Below, one piece after another: positions 5,973-5,989 of a stretch of 5,989 nt of DNA (the first letter of the stretch is position 1; every line of letters begins with the position of its first letter). The notes under the pieces were generated by a model that was given only the letters and a program-made list of their open reading frames with translations, was not told the DNA's origin and made no database searches. The stretch is from Rickettsiales bacterium (GTDB lineage: Bacteria > Pseudomonadota > Alphaproteobacteria > Rickettsiales > UBA1997). The stretch spans positions 1 to 5,989 of the forward strand of contig CANEUR010000068.1 in assembly GCA_947441875.1 (NCBI GenBank), written 5' to 3'. Made by a program: the position numbers and the translations under genes.

Positions 5973-5989
5973 TTCTATTATTAAATCTA

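Noticed and set aside
5701..5989. tRNA, tmRNA or other standard RNA gene after pyrE
   Set aside because: No cloverleaf, TTCGA loop, CCA end or other recognisable core was found; the stems present are AT-rich and irregular.

Overview
The window is about 6 kb of AT-rich DNA (roughly 30 % G+C by eye). It encodes parts of a P-type (VirB-like) type IV secretion system among ordinary housekeeping genes. The best fit is an alphaproteobacterium of the order Rickettsiales or a close host-associated relative. The reasons are an oversized VirB6-like protein with long extensions on both sides of its membrane core, an isolated VirB2 pilin gene, the base composition, the absence of Shine-Dalgarno sites, and alphaproteobacterial-looking L28 and PyrE. 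An intact pyrE argues against the genus Rickettsia, which lacks de novo pyrimidine synthesis. The exact lineage cannot be fixed from this sequence.

Minus strand, read right to left. efp (4164 to 3595) has its own plausible promoter. dapF follows (best start 3620, end 2796) and overlaps the end of efp by 26 bases. After an 86-base gap with a strong consensus-like promoter comes a very long open frame that starts at GTG 2709 and is still open at base 1 (903 codons visible). It encodes a VirB6/TrbL-type channel protein with three parts: a lipoprotein signal and Cys-rich N-terminal region of about 440 residues, a six-segment membrane core, and a tail carrying two tandem repeats. The gene continues beyond the left edge.

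Plus strand. virB2 (4324-4674) is divergent from efp and has a TTGACA-16-TATAAT promoter. It is followed by rpmB (4744-5034, ribosomal protein L28) and pyrE (5080-5700, orotate phosphoribosyltransferase). The last 289 bases contain no convincing gene but are rich in inverted repeats.

VirB2 and VirB6 belong to the same secretion machine: VirB2 is the pilin and VirB6 the inner-membrane channel protein. Their promoters look alike although the genes lie on opposite strands. efp and rpmB serve translation, dapF serves diaminopimelate (peptidoglycan precursor) and lysine synthesis, and pyrE serves UMP synthesis. The most unusual part of the window is the VirB6-like protein: its lipobox, the confinement of nearly all its cysteines to the N-terminal domain, a possible lectin-like motif, and in-frame tandem repeats of 45 and 33 bases in the tail.
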